A program made the position numbers and the translations under genes. Of a stretch of 64,000 nt of DNA, positions 8,655 to 18,400 are shown piece after piece. This stretch comes from CAZFER01 sp964517495 (GTDB lineage Bacteria > Hinthialibacterota > Hinthialibacteria > Hinthialibacterales > Hinthialibacteraceae): positions 42,006 through 106,005 of the forward strand of contig CAZFER010000013.1 of assembly GCA_964517495.1 (NCBI GenBank). Direction: 5' to 3'. Positions within the stretch are counted from its first letter, which is position 1, and every line of letters begins with the position of its first letter. The notes below the pieces were generated by a model that saw only the letters and a program-made list of their open reading frames with translations, ran no database searches and was not told where the DNA came from.

Positions 8655-10589
8655 ATGGTTCAAAACAAACGACTATTATTCATAATCGGAATGGCCTTTT
8701 TCCTCTTGATTTGTGGAAGAGTAAAGATTGCCCCTCCGGATTTAGCGTTTTACTACTCGTATGGGCGTTCTTTGCTTTATGACATGGATTATTGCTTTGT
8801 AAATGAATATGCACAATTTACATTTGGGGCTCATGAAACTTATTTGACACAAGAAGGCTATCCCGCCAATGACTGGCCGATGGGAACAGGATTAAGTTGG
8901 ATACCCTTTTTACTGATTTCCCAAATCTGGCACTACTTCGCTTCTATTTTTGGAAACCAGGAATTATCCAATGGATTCAATTGGCTTGATAAATGGATCG
9001 TCACTTATGGCTCAACGCTCTTTTTTGGATGTGGGACTCTGTGGCTAACCTATCGATTAGGAAAAAAAACCAACTTAAAAACGCAACCACTGATTTGGTC
9101 GTTGATTTTGTTAAGTTTAGGGAGTTCTTTAACCTATCATTTATTCGTCAATTCCGCTGATTCCCATCTTCCATCCGCCTTCTTCATTATTCTGTTTCTT
9201 TTTGTTTGGCAGTGCTACAAAGAAGAAGGATCAACGGCCTTGCTGATATCTGCCGGAACTGTTCTGGGTTTAGCAGCACTGGTACGCCCTCACAATGTCC
9301 TATTCATCCTGACCCCTATCTTGGAACACTTCACTTCACGGCGAAAAATAAGGGAATTGAGTTCCACTGTCATTATGGGAATAATTGCTTTGGTTGTATT
9401 TCTTCCCCAGCTGATGGTTTGGAAAACATTGTATGGCTCCTGGCTGGCGATTCCACGCTCGGAAGATGTTCGATGGTTTAATCCTCAATTATTCAACACC
9501 TTATTTTCTGATTTTCATGGAATGATTTCATGGTCTCCATTATTTGGATTAGGTCTTTTAGGCTTATTTTTCAAAAAGAAGTGGATTCCCTACCTGATTC
9601 CCGTATTACTTCAACTTTACATTTATTCATGCAATATCGCCTGGTGGTCGGGGGGATCCTTTGGCAACCGGCGTATGATTGGCTGTGCCCCGCTATTCAT
9701 TTTAGGTTTGGCAACCTTATTGGAACGTTTTCCTGATCGATGGTTGAAGATCATTTGTATCACAGGTGCCATTTGGACTCATCTGCTTTTGATTGCAGAA
9801 TTGGGTGGAACCATTCAGCTTGATCATTATCAAAGTTGGACTGAAATAATCCACGCCATTCCCTTAGGATTTTTTGAAGGTTTAGCGAACTATATTCCTA
9901 TCCATGAATGGCAAAATCATTTTCATGAACGACTTATTGGTTGTGGTGTCGTTTTATGCTTCTTTGTTTTAACTTATCTTCTTTATCGCCAATTCCTTAC
10001 AAAACATCCACGCATTCCGCTCGTGGCTTTGTATGGATTTTTGCTTCTTTTAGTCAGCATGAGTGTTTTGGCAACCCAAAACACCCGTTCTGCCATCAAA
10101 GGGGCTGATTGTTCAGACTATATTCAACGAGATCGTTTTTCATGGGTAATTTATTTCGAAAAGGGTTTTTATAAAGCCAACACCGGCAAGACAAATGAAG
10201 CATTGAAAGCATTTTTAGCGGCTACCCTCACCGAACCTCGGCATCCTCAACCCTGGATGTATATTGGGATGATCTGTTATATGAAAAAATGGCACCCATT
10301 GGATTATTACTACTTTGAAAACGCCCTTCGGCGTGGTCAGACACGTGTTTTTTACTTGCAATCATTCGAGACCGTGTTAACACGTATGATTCAAACCCAA
10401 AGTGACCGGCTATCTCTTTTTTATAATCAACGGGGTATAGTGCGCCTATTATTAAACAAACCTACATTAGCCCAGACTGATTTTCGTGAAGCCCTGCGTA
10501 TTGATCCGGATTACCAAACAGCCAAAAACAATCTGGATATACTTCTAAACCAATCACCTCAGGAAAGAAAAGGCTTTATGTGGAAATAA
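8655..10589 (+). CDS. Polytopic membrane protein with C-terminal TPR, GT39/PMT-like
   Basis: Roughly 644 residues. The first 490 or so form about ten to twelve membrane segments with aromatic-rich loops, resembling GT-C fold enzymes (ArnT/PMT/GT39) that move sugars from lipid carriers outside the cytoplasmic membrane. Residues from about 510 onward contain two or more TPR units (one ends with ALRIDPDYQTAKNNLDILL). The expected acidic pair in the first outer loop is only weakly apparent, so the GT-C assignment is an inference. The open frame could begin at a TTG at 8619, but GTG 8652 or ATG 8655, just before the first hydrophobic stretch, look better. It is followed 80 bases later by lpxB, suggesting an envelope sugar role. 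Confidence 0.6.
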   Translation: MVQNKRLLFIIGMAFFLLICGRVKIAPPDLAFYYSYGRSLLYDMDYCFVNEYAQFTFGAHETYLTQEGYPANDWPMGTGLSWIPFLLISQIWHYFASIFGNQELSNGFNWLDKWIVTYGSTLFFGCGTLWLTYRLGKKTNLKTQPLIWSLILLSLGSSLTYHLFVNSADSHLPSAFFIILFLFVWQCYKEEGSTALLISAGTVLGLAALVRPHNVLFILTPILEHFTSRRKIRELSSTVIMGIIALVVFLPQLMVWKTLYGSWLAIPRSEDVRWFNPQLFNTLFSDFHGMISWSPLFGLGLLGLFFKKKWIPYLIPVLLQLYIYSCNIAWWSGGSFGNRRMIGCAPLFILGLATLLERFPDRWLKIICITGAIWTHLLLIAELGGTIQLDHYQSWTEIIHAIPLGFFEGLANYIPIHEWQNHFHERLIGCGVVLCFFVLTYLLYRQFLTKHPRIPLVALYGFLLLLVSMSVLATQNTRSAIKGADCSDYIQRDRFSWVIYFEKGFYKANTGKTNEALKAFLAATLTEPRHPQPWMYIGMICYMKKWHPLDYYYFENALRRGQTRVFYLQSFETVLTRMIQTQSDRLSLFYNQRGIVRLLLNKPTLAQTDFREALRIDPDYQTAKNNLDILLNQSPQERKGFMWK

Positions 10590-10668
10590 GTATTTACACA
10601 ACATTACAATGAAATTCAAAGAGACAAACTCAACCAATTAAACTCCATAGATGGGGAAAAATCACGCA

Positions 10669-11790
10669 ATGAAAACTTTCAAGATATTTATCTCGGTTGG
10701 CGAGGAATCGGCTGATTTACATGCTTCCCGGCTTTGTCATGAACTTAAGAGGCACAATCCAGATATTGAATTATACGGTTTTGGAGGGGATAAATTAAAA
10801 GAAGAGGGAGTAAGAATACTCTTTCCACTACCAGAGATGGCTCTGATCGGTTTTGTGGAAGTCATCAAGCATTTACCGACTGTATTCAAACTCGAATCCA
10901 TGGCAAAAAACAGCTGGTTGGAAGAAAAACCTGATCTTATCATCTTTGTCGATTTCCCAGGCCTTCACTTTCGTCTGGCTAAAATCGCTCATCAGATGGG
11001 CATTCCCATCATTTACTATATCGCCCCGCAGGCATGGGCCTGGAAAGAAGGCCGGGTGGAAATCATGCGGCAATGGGTTAAACAATTATTGGTGATATTC
11101 CCTTTTGAGGAACACTTCTTTCAAACAAGGGGAGTTCCCACAACATACGTTGGCCATCCTCTGGTTGAACGCATACCCCTACCAGAACCTCGAAATGAAG
11201 AGGAATTGAATCCCACTCATATCGGGCTGCTTCCTGGAAGCCGTAAGAATGAACTCAGATATTTGCTGCCTGTTATGATTCAATCAGCGGAATTATTAAA
11301 GCAAGCACTCCCCGAGCTGAGATTTATGCTCATTTTGGCGGATACCCTCCCCACCAAGGTACTTAAATCCTTTAACATTCCACCATGTATTTCAGTTTGC
11401 CGTGATAGGAATTATGAACACCGGAGAAAACTGGATTTCGCCTGGACTGGCTCGGGTACTGCGACAGTTGAAAATGCCTTGCTGGAAATACCCATGGCTG
11501 TTTTGTTCCGCAGCAATCCCATCAACATCTTTTTAGGACGGCGATTTGTGAAGATACCCTATATCGGGATGGTCAACTTGATTGCTGAAAAGGGAATATG
11601 CCCGGAATTTATCCAGGAGCAATGCAAGCCGGAAGTACTGGCAAGGCACGCCTATGAGTTGTTAACAAAACCTGACCGCTATCAGGAAATGAAAGAGGAT
11701 CTAAAAAAAGTACGGCAGCGAATCGGCTATCAACCGGCCTCCCAACTGGCAGCGGAACAGATTATCACTTTCCTGAATAATCAAAGCTGA
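10669..11790 (+). CDS. lpxB: Lipid-A-disaccharide synthase
   Basis: GT19 enzyme that joins UDP-2,3-diacylglucosamine and lipid X to make the lipid A disaccharide at the inner face of the cytoplasmic membrane. Motifs: SVGEESADLHASRL at the N terminus (E. coli form: AGETSGD), GFGGDKLKEEG, the nucleotide-binding LLPGSRKNEL and TGSGTATVENALLEIPM. About 373 residues, as in the family. An ATG at 10651 is in frame, but that at 10669 fits the family start and has GGGGA at usable spacing. It shows that the organism makes lipid A. No lpxA, lpxC or lpxD is in the window. It is convergent with the Wzz-like gene, three bases apart. Confidence 0.93.
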   Translation: MKTFKIFISVGEESADLHASRLCHELKRHNPDIELYGFGGDKLKEEGVRILFPLPEMALIGFVEVIKHLPTVFKLESMAKNSWLEEKPDLIIFVDFPGLHFRLAKIAHQMGIPIIYYIAPQAWAWKEGRVEIMRQWVKQLLVIFPFEEHFFQTRGVPTTYVGHPLVERIPLPEPRNEEELNPTHIGLLPGSRKNELRYLLPVMIQSAELLKQALPELRFMLILADTLPTKVLKSFNIPPCISVCRDRNYEHRRKLDFAWTGSGTATVENALLEIPMAVLFRSNPINIFLGRRFVKIPYIGMVNLIAEKGICPEFIQEQCKPEVLARHAYELLTKPDRYQEMKEDLKKVRQRIGYQPASQLAAEQIITFLNNQS

Positions 11791-11793
11791 GGG

Positions 11794-13098
11794 TTACGCT
11801 TCTTGTTCCTTGGATTCATCTTTCTTGGTAATCGGTTTCCCAAACCGTAACAGACCATAAAGATCGGATAGGAGGAAATACATTAAGGCCAGGAGGAAAG
11901 CGACTAAACCAACCAATGCTATCATCAACGAGCGGCGGGGATAGATTTTCTTTTCTATAGGAACAGCTTCACCAACCAGGATGAGATCCTGGCGTTCAGA
12001 GTAAATATTGGTGCCAGCCCACCCCAAGTTTTTCTCAATGCCAGCATATACTTCCAAGGCTCGATCCCAGTTCGCTTTCGCTTCTGTTTCTTCAATATCT
12101 ATTTCATGGAATCGATCGTTTTGTTCTTCAACTTTGGTTTCCAGAGCCGCAATTTTTGATGCCGCATCAATCCGTTTCGCAATAAGCCCAGGTAAACTAA
12201 CTTGAAGCGAGGTATATTCTTTGAGAACATCGAGATACCCCTGATTCACCACTTCATCTACAATGCCTTTTTCTGTGAGTGAATCCAAATCAAGTTCCGA
12301 TGTCGCTTGTTTCACCATTTCAAGCGAAAGATTGTCACTGAAAATAGAGCGGAAAAGGGTGATTTTCTCTTCAAAATCGGGATGACGCTCAAATAATGGA
12401 TCATAAAAGAGATCCTTATAATATTCGACTTTCACCTTTTGTTCAGCGATGGAGTTATCGAGTGTGGAAAGTTCCTGCCGTAAAGTGGCCAGAATGGTTT
12501 GGTTGGTATCCAATTCCTTTATTAAAACCTGTTTATTATTTTCCAACACAATCTCTTGATAGTTATTTTGAGTTTGGGTTACATTTTTTTTAAGGAGCTG
12601 GATTTCCTCAGATATCCGTTGTTGAGATATTATTTTTTCCTGTTCCATCAAATATTGGTTCTTTTGAATGGCTTTGGTGGCTAAATCATTAATGACGTCA
12701 GCGGCCAGTTGAGCATCTTCCAAGGCCACTTGTATTTTAAGGTGTGACGAATTTTGAACCTGAAAAACCAGTAAACGCCCACGCATATCATCTGGATAAC
12801 GAAGATTAAAAGGGGATTCATCAAGTTGATACTTATTGATCATCTCCATCATCAAATCATCGGTTGTCATCATATCAACATACGTATCGAGGGGAATGGC
12901 GGGGTTTTGCATGGTTTGCTCACCCAGCTTGGATTTGCTCATCAAAATGGTTGCCGTTGAAGCATACCGGTTAGGAATCAATAGAGTGGCGAGCATACCA
13001 AGAAACATGGATACAACTGTAAAGAATAGAATACGTTTTCCACGTTCCCAAACTACATCTATAACAGCAGATAAACTAATTTCCCGTTCTTCAACCAT
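11794..13098 (-). CDS. Wzz/GumC-type polysaccharide chain-length protein
   Basis: Inner-membrane protein with an N-terminal segment at about 22-42 and a C-terminal one at about 395-415, enclosing a periplasmic domain of about 350 residues rich in coiled-coil helices. This is the layout of polysaccharide co-polymerases that set O-antigen or capsule chain length. The proline-rich lead into the second segment (YPRRSLMIALV) is a family feature, and RYASTATILM after the first segment is typical. No tyrosine-kinase domain is fused at the C terminus. The 434 residues are longer than enterobacterial Wzz (about 330) and nearer to GumC/EpsC types. No clear Shine-Dalgarno motif is seen. Confidence 0.85.
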   Translation of the reverse strand: MVEEREISLSAVIDVVWERGKRILFFTVVSMFLGMLATLLIPNRYASTATILMSKSKLGEQTMQNPAIPLDTYVDMMTTDDLMMEMINKYQLDESPFNLRYPDDMRGRLLVFQVQNSSHLKIQVALEDAQLAADVINDLATKAIQKNQYLMEQEKIISQQRISEEIQLLKKNVTQTQNNYQEIVLENNKQVLIKELDTNQTILATLRQELSTLDNSIAEQKVKVEYYKDLFYDPLFERHPDFEEKITLFRSIFSDNLSLEMVKQATSELDLDSLTEKGIVDEVVNQGYLDVLKEYTSLQVSLPGLIAKRIDAASKIAALETKVEEQNDRFHEIDIEETEAKANWDRALEVYAGIEKNLGWAGTNIYSERQDLILVGEAVPIEKKIYPRRSLMIALVGLVAFLLALMYFLLSDLYGLLRFGKPITKKDESKEQEA

Positions 13099-13307
13099 TA
13101 CTAATTACCGTTTCTATTTAAAGAGGTTGGAAAAGTATATCAATCACTCATTGGATCTATATCACGTAGCACGATATAACAGCAAGCCAAAACCGTCTAC
13201 CCATTCATTCTTAAAAATCCTAACAGATTAAGCACGATACACGTTTGGCATCAAAGAATAAACCCCCATATAAGATGTTTAACAGCGATTAAAATATTTA
13301 ACAGCGA

Positions 13308-15161
13308 TCAACTGGGTGAGTGAACAGCCATGGGATGACTGGAAGCGAACATACTATCCTGATCCAATGGATCGGGGACCATTCCCTCAAGTTTATCCAT
13401 GAATAATTCAAAGTTAAATTTCTGTTTCAGTTGATTTTTCCATTGATCCATATTGTACTTCAGATACATATTGGGAACCAGTTTTTGGATCCCAGGATGG
13501 TCATAAGGTTGAACCTTGGATTCATACTTTTCTTTTACCAGGAAAAAGCCAAAGCCATATTTGGTACGAATCAAGGGTGAAAGATGGCCTTTGGGTGTCT
13601 TTAGTGCGGTTTCCAAAAGCTCAGGAGAATAGGTCTCTTTCGCGCTGTTATTATGATAAACCACAATGTATCCCGAATTATATTTCGCCTCCGCGGAGTC
13701 TGAATATTCGTACGCATATTCTTGAATTACATCTCGCCTCTCATCAAACGAGTTACATTTCCCCATCTTGGCACGAACTTCCTCGTATAGTTTTTGAGCC
13801 AATTTTTCGGCTTCTTCCAAGGAACGTTCTTCACTAGCCCGTATATCCACCCGATTCAGTTCAGAGCGGGATATTCCAGTAAACAAATGTATATGTTTCT
13901 TATAGAACGCTTTGAGTTTTTCTTCTGTCATATCATCATATAACTCTTTGGCCTTTTGGTTTACCAACTTTTTACCAATTTCAATTTGAGACAGAAAACG
14001 AACCAACTCATCTTCCGTTTGATTCATACGTGCCAATTGATGGTTAAATGCTTCTTCTGATTCAAATTTGCTTTTAGCTGTTCGAAGAACAGATTCACGT
14101 TCTCCATCGGTGAGGGTGATGCCTTGATCTTTCGCTTCCAACAAGAGCAGATAATTGTCGATTAAATTACGTAACTTCTCTCCCCGTTTTTCGATCAGGA
14201 TTTTCTGTATTTTATCTGGATCATTCATTTTTGCTTCAAGTTGCCGTCGGATGGGAATAACGAGTTGTTCCAGTTGAGACAAATAGATATGTCCACCATC
14301 CCACCTGGCGATTACNNNNNNNNNNNNNNNNNNNNNNNNNNNNNNNNNNNNNNNNNNNNNNNNNNNNNNNNNNNNNNNNNNNNNNNNNNNNNNNNNNNNN
14401 NNNNNNNNNNNNNNNTCGGCCTCTTTGGCAAACCGGTTTCCGTACATCTTCATATATTCCTGCATGCCTTCCTGCTGTTGTTGCTGGCTAACCGGTTTGG
14501 GAAGAGGCAATCCTGCAGGATGTTTATACCCTTGTGAGGCCGTTTTGAATTTGTCGCCATAGCGCCGCATATAGTATTCATATGCTTGTTGTTGCTCTTC
14601 CGGGGTCATGGGGCGCCACTTGTCTTTCAGTTCATCAAAAAACTCGGGTTTTTGAGCCAAACGCAAGTTAAACTGAGCCTCTCCCAACGCCAGGGTTACA
14701 GCATCCTCTGTCAAACGAGCGATTTGAATTTCATTTTCCAATTTCTTGCCTTCATGAATATCGACATATTCTTTCTCACGGGTCTTATGGATTTGCCCAA
14801 ATTTATTATCACCAACCTGAGAAAAATTGGTATACACCCAATCGGAAATCATAGCTAACAACCGGTTAAGATCATATTCTTCCCGTGAGTATTTGGGTTT
14901 ATTGGAGGGAGTGGGACGTTCCAATATAGGTTGAATCACTTCCTCTGAAGGTTGGGTGGGGACAATATCTTTTGGATCAGGGAAAAAATCCAAAATATGA
15001 TCTGCGGCAGGGTCATTGGGTAAAACCGGTTGGGGTTGCCGTGTTATATCAATTCGCGCCACCTCAATATCCGGTTTGGATGGGACTGGTTCATTAAACA
15101 CAACAAATAAAACAATGCCAACGACCATAATGGACATTATGGCAATAAGAACGAGACGCAT
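13308..15161 (-). CDS. Parvulin-type peptidyl-prolyl isomerase (interrupted by gap)
   Basis: Membrane-anchored foldase of the PpiC/SurA type: an N-terminal membrane segment (about 1-22), a proline-rich linker, a SurA-like helical region (after the gap) and a parvulin core with SPLIRTKYGFGFFLVKEK. It would help outer-membrane and secreted proteins fold in the periplasm. The gene contains 100 N at 14316-14415, so about 34 residues are unknown and the true distance, and even the frame, across the gap is uncertain. Just before the gap the protein repeats a unit of the form QQQQ-x-YM-x-YG-x-F twice, so the gap probably covers more copies that the assembler could not resolve. Read it as two confident halves. 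Confidence 0.75.
   Translation of the reverse strand: MRLVLIAIMSIMVVGIVLFVVFNEPVPSKPDIEVARIDITRQPQPVLPNDPAADHILDFFPDPKDIVPTQPSEEVIQPILERPTPSNKPKYSREEYDLNRLLAMISDWVYTNFSQVGDNKFGQIHKTREKEYVDIHEGKKLENEIQIARLTEDAVTLALGEAQFNLRLAQKPEFFDELKDKWRPMTPEEQQQAYEYYMRRYGDKFKTASQGYKHPAGLPLPKPVSQQQQQEGMQEYMKMYGNRFAKEAXXXXXXXXXXXXXXXXXXXXXXXXXXXXXXXXXXVIARWDGGHIYLSQLEQLVIPIRRQLEAKMNDPDKIQKILIEKRGEKLRNLIDNYLLLLEAKDQGITLTDGERESVLRTAKSKFESEEAFNHQLARMNQTEDELVRFLSQIEIGKKLVNQKAKELYDDMTEEKLKAFYKKHIHLFTGISRSELNRVDIRASEERSLEEAEKLAQKLYEEVRAKMGKCNSFDERRDVIQEYAYEYSDSAEAKYNSGYIVVYHNNSAKETYSPELLETALKTPKGHLSPLIRTKYGFGFFLVKEKYESKVQPYDHPGIQKLVPNMYLKYNMDQWKNQLKQKFNFELFMDKLEGMVPDPLDQDSMFASSHPMAVHSPS
14316..14415. other. Assembly gap of 100 N
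   Basis: Exactly 100 unknown bases, the usual placeholder for a scaffold join of unknown size. It lies inside the foldase gene next to a glutamine-rich repeated coding segment. The window is therefore not a gapless sequence here and distances across this point are unreliable. Confidence 0.98.
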
Positions 15162-15472
15162 TGGTACCTCCTAATCAATGGAGAAATAAATAGGGGCTAG
15201 TATCTCTTTAAATTCTAACATGATCTTAAAATTTGAAATAGCCCACTTTTGATAAACGTTATTAAGGTTGCCTGAGTTATCATAGTTTACTATATCGCAT
15301 TACCAAAAAACGAAAACCTATTTCCAAGGGATTTTCCCCCTTAAAAGTAGGATAAATATTCTCAACTCTTTTTATAAAGCAGTTAAACGAACCATAAATA
15401 AATAAGTAACGGCACTCCCTCTTTGAAACGGGGAGTGCCGATTTTCTTTATTTCAATTAAACCTTGGCTCGC
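15162..15472. other. Intergenic stretch before the foldase gene
   Basis: An AT-rich stretch with no open frame of note. Its only clear element is the hairpin at 15410-15440. The promoter of the foldase gene (reading minus) should be here; I see no convincing -35/-10 pair. Confidence 0.6.
15410..15440 (-). terminator. Hairpin terminator after the giant secreted protein gene
   Basis: A perfect 10-bp stem, CGGCACTCCC/GGGAGTGCCG, with an 11-base loop. It lies 33 bases past the stop of the 2174-residue gene. On the minus strand it is followed by TTACTTATTTATTTATGG, U-rich but not a pure run; the plus side reads ATTTTCTTTATTTC. Likely bidirectional or a weak intrinsic terminator. Confidence 0.7.
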
Positions 15473-18400
15473 TTAGAAACCCGGAGGCAAAATAAACGAA
15501 TCTTCATATCGATAATCAAACGACATGATACTCGTATCATCAACTGTTTCATCCTCTGGGATCTGAATAAATCCATAGTGCTGACCATCCCGGGTGAGTA
15601 TAAGATAAGCCCGTCCAGGGATAATTGAAGCGGTATAACCTGATTGTTCACCACCACCACCACCTTGAGTGGCTGGATCAAACGGTCCAATGCGCATAAG
15701 CGTACGGTTAAAGTCTTGAATATAGGTTTTCGGATCAATCGCAAAAATATCCGTCCCTTCAGGTAGCATCATAATCGCTCCAACCAGATTGGAGGTCACA
15801 AACTGGTCTCCACTGATGACCAAATCGGAATCTCCGGAAAAAGCAGCGGCAACTGGACCGCGATCTTTGAAACTAAATCCGAATGGCTCTTCGATTTCTG
15901 ATCCATCGATACTATCGAGGGGTGATTCAATATCCCCTGTCTCTTCGGGTGCTGTAACCTCCTGATTCTCACTTAAAATTTGCCGCATATTCATACCCAT
16001 TAACTCATAACTGCCATCCGCCACTTTTTTAAAGCGGAAAATAACGGTGTTAAATTGCAGGAACGAAAGTGATGAACCAGTATAAGACATGACTTCCATC
16101 GCCGGGGGTTCGTAATCCTGGCTGAGTGTCAATTCACGAAATTCGAATATGATGTTTTTGAGTGCAAAAGCATCGGATGGATCTTTCTCCACATGGATAT
16201 GAATAGGATCATCCATGACCTCGCTTCGTGGTGAATAACCACGAATCCGGCGGTTACCTGGAAGCCGTTTCAAGATCGTCATATCCTCAAATTCCAAATC
16301 ATCACTGGTGCGGAGGTCATCCTGCCGGCCATAATTGGTAAATTCGTAGATATCGATATGCCAAAAGCGGCCGTCTCCCACTTCCCGCACACGAATGGTT
16401 TGGGAGAATAAAATCTGAGCCATTAGATTAGCCTGATAAGTCTTTGATGTGGATCCTGTATCAACCTCAGGTTGCCGATACAACAAATTTGGAGTGTAAC
16501 CGTCAAAATCAATAATGACAGTTGCTTCAACTGTATCACCTTGATTATCGATTACAAAGGAATTCTGAGCTGTTCGGGATTCAGCAAATGTGTTTAATTC
16601 GTAAAAGCCAAACAAGGATTCAAGTGACCGCCTTATCCCCGCAGCATCCGCTCCATTACGATCTTTATAATTAGCCGAAACGTGGCTCATAACTTGTTCC
16701 AGGTTCTCATTTTCAATGCCATCGAGTATATCGCGGACTGATTCAACTACGGTTTGCAGATTAATATTGGTGGTTTCAACATCCACAACCCGGTCATCTT
16801 CCAATCCAGGTACATCAGAGAAGATCAGTGTATCGGGTGGCAGATTCAGTTCCTCATTGGTGAGGACATGCAATTGACCGCTTCCCTCAACCAATATGAG
16901 GGAATCTACACTCCCCGGTAGTGATTTAACTTGCCGAATGCTACCACTTGGAAGCGGTTCTTCCGCTTGGAGAGCAAGTAATGAACTCTTGGATTCATTT
17001 TCACCCAGGATAACACGTTCACCGTCTTCATTCACGATAACAACATTCGTTACCGCATTGCCATTGGTGATCAATTCCATATCCCGATACTTATCTTCCG
17101 GGATCAAATTCATCCACTCACCAACAGCGCCATTTCCTGCCGTATTCATCATTCCGTTTCCGGTCAGGAAGTAAATGTGACTGCCATCGGGAGCCAATTC
17201 CATGTCACGATACAGGTCAAGGTCCATACCATCCGGATAAAATTCGCGGTTGGCATTACTACCCAGGAAAAGCATATCGCCATCGCCGTCAAGGACGTAA
17301 ATGGCTCCTTCTGTAAAGTCCACTTCCACGTCACGTGCACTTTCAATGGTGATCTGATCTTCCGTAGGGGCTTCAATCAACTGGCCGCCATTCACACTGT
17401 TTTTATAAAAGGCGATTTCTTCCGTTGCAAAGTTGATCTCACCGTTTGGTTGTAACCGTGTCAGGAATGCATTCAGGTCACCAACACCGAGCACCGATCC
17501 ATCCACCAAGACCATAATCCGGCCTGAAAAGGTGGGATTCACTTCCATATCAATCACGTCGGTGGCCAGTGGAATTTCAGGCAATGAAGGTGTATCACCT
17601 AAACTAAAGATACGGCCATCCCGGGTGAGTTTGACATAATCAATGAAATCTTCCATATCACCAGTCACAACACGCGTATTGCCTTGAGATGGATCGCCAT
17701 CACCATCATCGATTGCTCCGGGAGCAACGATGAAACCATCGGCATAGGTATAAATCGGTGTATTTACCCCATCATCGATTTTGGCATAAATATAATACCG
17801 TTTGGTGGGATCAAAGTCTGGAATATGGTCCGTTAAGTTCAATGTGAATGTCGAGTTAAATCCTTCTCTCAGGAAAGCACCTGGAATAAAGGTTCCATCA
17901 AAATCAAGGCTGTCATCATCCACATAGAGTTCGATTTGAGCCACATCATCCGGATCTTCGGCAGTGAACACAATCTCGAATTCAAAATCGGTGGAGGCTT
18001 GGTTTACTCCAGGACCGGGAGAGATGAATTTGATGGTGGGAGCCACATTCAAACTGCGCACCACAATTTCCGATGTTGTGATTTGGGTTTTGCTTACATT
18101 TCTGAATGCTTCATTACCGGCGGTATAGTCAGTCTCCACATAATAATGGTAACCAATACCTCCTTCTGGAGCCTCGACGGTCGTTTCCGTTCCATCATCC
18201 GGATCAGTAACAGTCAATTGTTTATTCCGTTCTCCCGAGCTGATACGGACACGGAAGCTTTCGCCAACCCGTGCCTGTTCATCCGCACGGAGTACAACAA
18301 AGAGGTCACTGCCCGCCAAGGGGCCGCTATCTTCATCCGGTATCTGCATTTGATACATATAGTTGGTTGAATAATTGCCACTATTTTGATCAACAAATTC

